A DNA stretch of 42,732 nucleotides from an uncultured Clostridia bacterium (GTDB lineage: Bacteria; Bacillota; Clostridia; UBA1381), in NCBI GenBank assembly GCA_934476075.1, contig CAKSNH010000019.1, positions 1 to 42,732 of the forward strand, written 5' to 3'. The notes beneath the pieces were generated by a model that saw nothing but the letters and a program-made list of their open reading frames with translations, did not search any database and had not been told where the DNA came from. A program made the translations under genes and the position numbers. The first letter of the stretch is position 1. Each line of letters opens with the position of its first letter. Below are positions 41,195 to 42,732 of the stretch, one piece after another.

Positions 41195-42187
41195 ATGAGT
41201 AAATTGAAAAAATCGTTTTTTGTGTTGATTGCAATTATATTTATAGTGGTGGTTATACCGTTTATTATTATTTACAATATATGCGGATTTTATGACGGTG
41301 AAAAAAATGATGTCGGTCAGATACCGCAGATTACCGACAGTACAGTAATAAAGGTGTATATTGCAAAAGAAGATAAAGTGGAGGAAATGAATATAAACGA
41401 CTATCTTATGGGCGTTGTGTCTGCCGAGATACCGGCAAGCTTTAATGAGGAGGCTTTGAAGGCACAGGCAGTTGCGGCGAGGAGCTATCTTGTTTATCAT
41501 ATGAACAGTTATGAAAAAAACGGTACTCCCGAAAATCATAAGGGAGCGGACGTATGCACAGATTATCGGCATTGTCAGGCATGGATGAGCGAAGCGGACA
41601 GGCGTGCAAGCTGGGACGCAAAAGACGCAGACGCAAACTGGGAAAAAATCAAGTCTGCCGTATTGGCTACTTCGGGTGAGGTTATGACATATAACGGTGA
41701 TGTTATAAATGCGGTGTTTCACTCCACATCAAGCGGTAAGACGGAAAATGCGGCTGATGTGTGGGGGTCGGATATACCGTATTTGAAAAGTGTGGACAGC
41801 AGCGGTGACAAAGAAGCGCCGAAATATAATTCCGAAAATTCATTTACGGCTGACGAGTTTAAGGCAAAGGCGGAGAGTGCCTTGGGCGGACTTGATTGGT
41901 CGAAAGGTTTATTTTCAAATATTGAACGCAGTAATGCGGGCGGTATTACAAGCATAACAATCGGCGGAAAGACGATAAAGGGTACAAAATTCAGAGAGAT
42001 TTACGGTATACGTTCCACAAATGTACAGATAAGCGAAAGTGACGGAAAAATAATTATGTCGGTGCACGGTTACGGTCACGGTGTCGGAATGAGCCAGTAC
42101 GGGGCGAATTATCTTGCCGAAAGCGGGAAGAATTATAAGGAAATTTTAAAAGCGTATTACACAGGTGTGGATATAGTGAAAAAGTAA
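41195..42187 (+). CDS. spoIID: SpoIID family peptidoglycan lytic transglycosylase
   Basis: 330 aa with one N-terminal membrane helix (about 6-30) and an external domain. SpoIID cuts glycan strands during engulfment of the forespore. Seen: NDYLMGVVSAEIPASFNEEALKAQAVAARSY (read as NDYLMGVVSAEIPASF and NEEALKAQAVAARSY) with the catalytic glutamate, the two-cysteine zinc site in DVCTDYRHCQAW, HSTSSGKTENAADVWG, and HGYGHGVGMSQYGAN. The ATG at 41195 follows GGGGG. Its partner spoIIQ is not next to it. Supports a spore-forming host. Confidence 0.92.
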   Translation: MSKLKKSFFVLIAIIFIVVVIPFIIIYNICGFYDGEKNDVGQIPQITDSTVIKVYIAKEDKVEEMNINDYLMGVVSAEIPASFNEEALKAQAVAARSYLVYHMNSYEKNGTPENHKGADVCTDYRHCQAWMSEADRRASWDAKDADANWEKIKSAVLATSGEVMTYNGDVINAVFHSTSSGKTENAADVWGSDIPYLKSVDSSGDKEAPKYNSENSFTADEFKAKAESALGGLDWSKGLFSNIERSNAGGITSITIGGKTIKGTKFREIYGIRSTNVQISESDGKIIMSVHGYGHGVGMSQYGANYLAESGKNYKEILKAYYTGVDIVKK

Positions 42188-42196
42188 TAGATTGTT

Positions 42197-42228
42197 AAGG
42201 ACGTGTTTTATGGAGATGCGTCCTTTTT
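42197..42228 (+). terminator. Terminator of spoIID
   Basis: AAGGACG (42197-42203) pairs with CGTCCTT (42219-42225), then TTT. Confidence 0.75.
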
Positions 42229-42319
42229 GTGTGGGAATGTGATGTGCAGGGGAGTAGATTGTTTAGGCAAGTACAAATTAGGATTTGTCGCTTATGCAAA
42301 CTTGCAAAGTGGCTCTGCT

Positions 42320-42732
42320 CCATCAAAGTTTGGGTCAAGCCTTTTTAAAGGCTTGCGGTTTCTGGTCAAGTAATTTTGACTAGGTCAAAATCGGCTATGC
42401 CGCCGGACATCTTTCCGGTACTAAGGCAGCGTCTTTTGTCGCTCGTCGCAACGAGCGAAATCCCCTAGCGTCCAAGTTTGGTCAAACTTTCTAAAAGTTT
42501 GTCGCCGACCGCAGTTGGCGAAATCCCTACACTTTCGGCTATATCTACATTTGTGTAGCGGAAGAATGACGCTACTGTGAACTAAATATATCTTGCGGTG
42601 GACTTGACCACAAACTATAAATTAGTGTTCTATCCTAACATAGCTAAAATCCAAATGTAGTGCGACTGACGTTGCCCCCATTTAGCGTTGGGGACGTTTC
42701 ACTTCCCCATAGGTATAGGTATTGACTAAATA
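42320..42732 (-). repeat. Hairpin-rich intergenic element, copy B (runs off the window)
   Basis: Inverted relative to copy A (7253-7638). Identical blocks: 42423-42505 and 42532-42587. It carries about 55 bp absent from copy A (about 42364-42420) made of three hairpins: ATTTTGAC-CTA-GTCAAAAT (42373-42391), CGGC-TAT-GCCG (42392-42402) and CCGGA-AAGATG-TCCGG (42403-42418). The CAAGCCTTT/AAAGGCTTG stem (42336-42355) replaces copy A's CAATCCTTT/AAAGGATTG. Similarity continues to the last base shown, so the true end is outside. The 42229-42319 stretch adds another hairpin (ACAAAT-TAGG-ATTTGT) and no gene. Confidence 0.8.

Overview
The window looks like a chromosomal segment of a spore-forming, low-GC Clostridia-type Bacillota, probably a gut or rumen plant-polysaccharide degrader. 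Evidence: strong Shine-Dalgarno sites, TTGACA/TATAAT promoters at 17-bp spacing, SpoIID and YlmC/YmxH sporulation-type proteins, RNase J, NrdR, an M-box Mg2+ riboswitch, and an SLH-anchored rhamnogalacturonan lyase. The species is not identifiable from sequence alone; pectin specialists such as Monoglobus are a plausible comparison.

Layout. 1-2870: PL11 rhamnogalacturonan lyase with three SLH domains (- strand). 3091-7098: five-gene - strand run (Eis-like acetyltransferase, DJ-1/PfpI protein, 5-formyl-THF cyclo-ligase, CPBP protease, TatD nuclease). 7253-7638: a hairpin-rich intergenic element whose second copy lies inverted at 42320-42732. 7665-9563: deoD-deoB nucleoside salvage. 9861-13128: beta-CASP nuclease, short nucleoside kinase, small membrane protein (+). 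13278-16268: mnmE, an NrdR-PHP fusion gene, and ylmC (-). 16400-18850: two tRNA-Ser genes, then a small accessory region (membrane protein, Fic protein) that ends with an 11-bp copy of the tRNA 3' end. 18920-20866: secreted M6-like metalloprotease with Ser-Pro repeats. 21064-22361: corA behind an M-box riboswitch and a short leader ORF. 22625-27886: 1753-residue GH30-GH43 secreted enzyme, divergent from two tandem AraC-type regulators (28050-29684). 29852-36616: hemA, precorrin-2 dehydrogenase, hemC, cobA-hemD, hemB, hemL and a cobalamin adenosyltransferase, that is, glutamyl-tRNA to uroporphyrinogen III and precorrin-2 for siroheme/B12. 36843-42187: RNase J, LTA-synthase-like sulfatase, HAD hydrolase, SpoIID.

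Genes working together: PL11 (pectin backbone) and GH30-GH43 (probably arabinogalactan side chains) form an extracellular plant cell-wall theme, the second locally controlled by AraC regulators. The hem/cob genes are tightly coupled (two TAATG overlaps and one 1-nt gap).

The most unusual items are the in-frame NrdR-PHP fusion, the modular hairpin elements with compensatory base changes between copies, the palindromic in-frame insertion in the Fic protein, and the layered corA leader. No transposase, integrase, CRISPR array or phage gene was seen.
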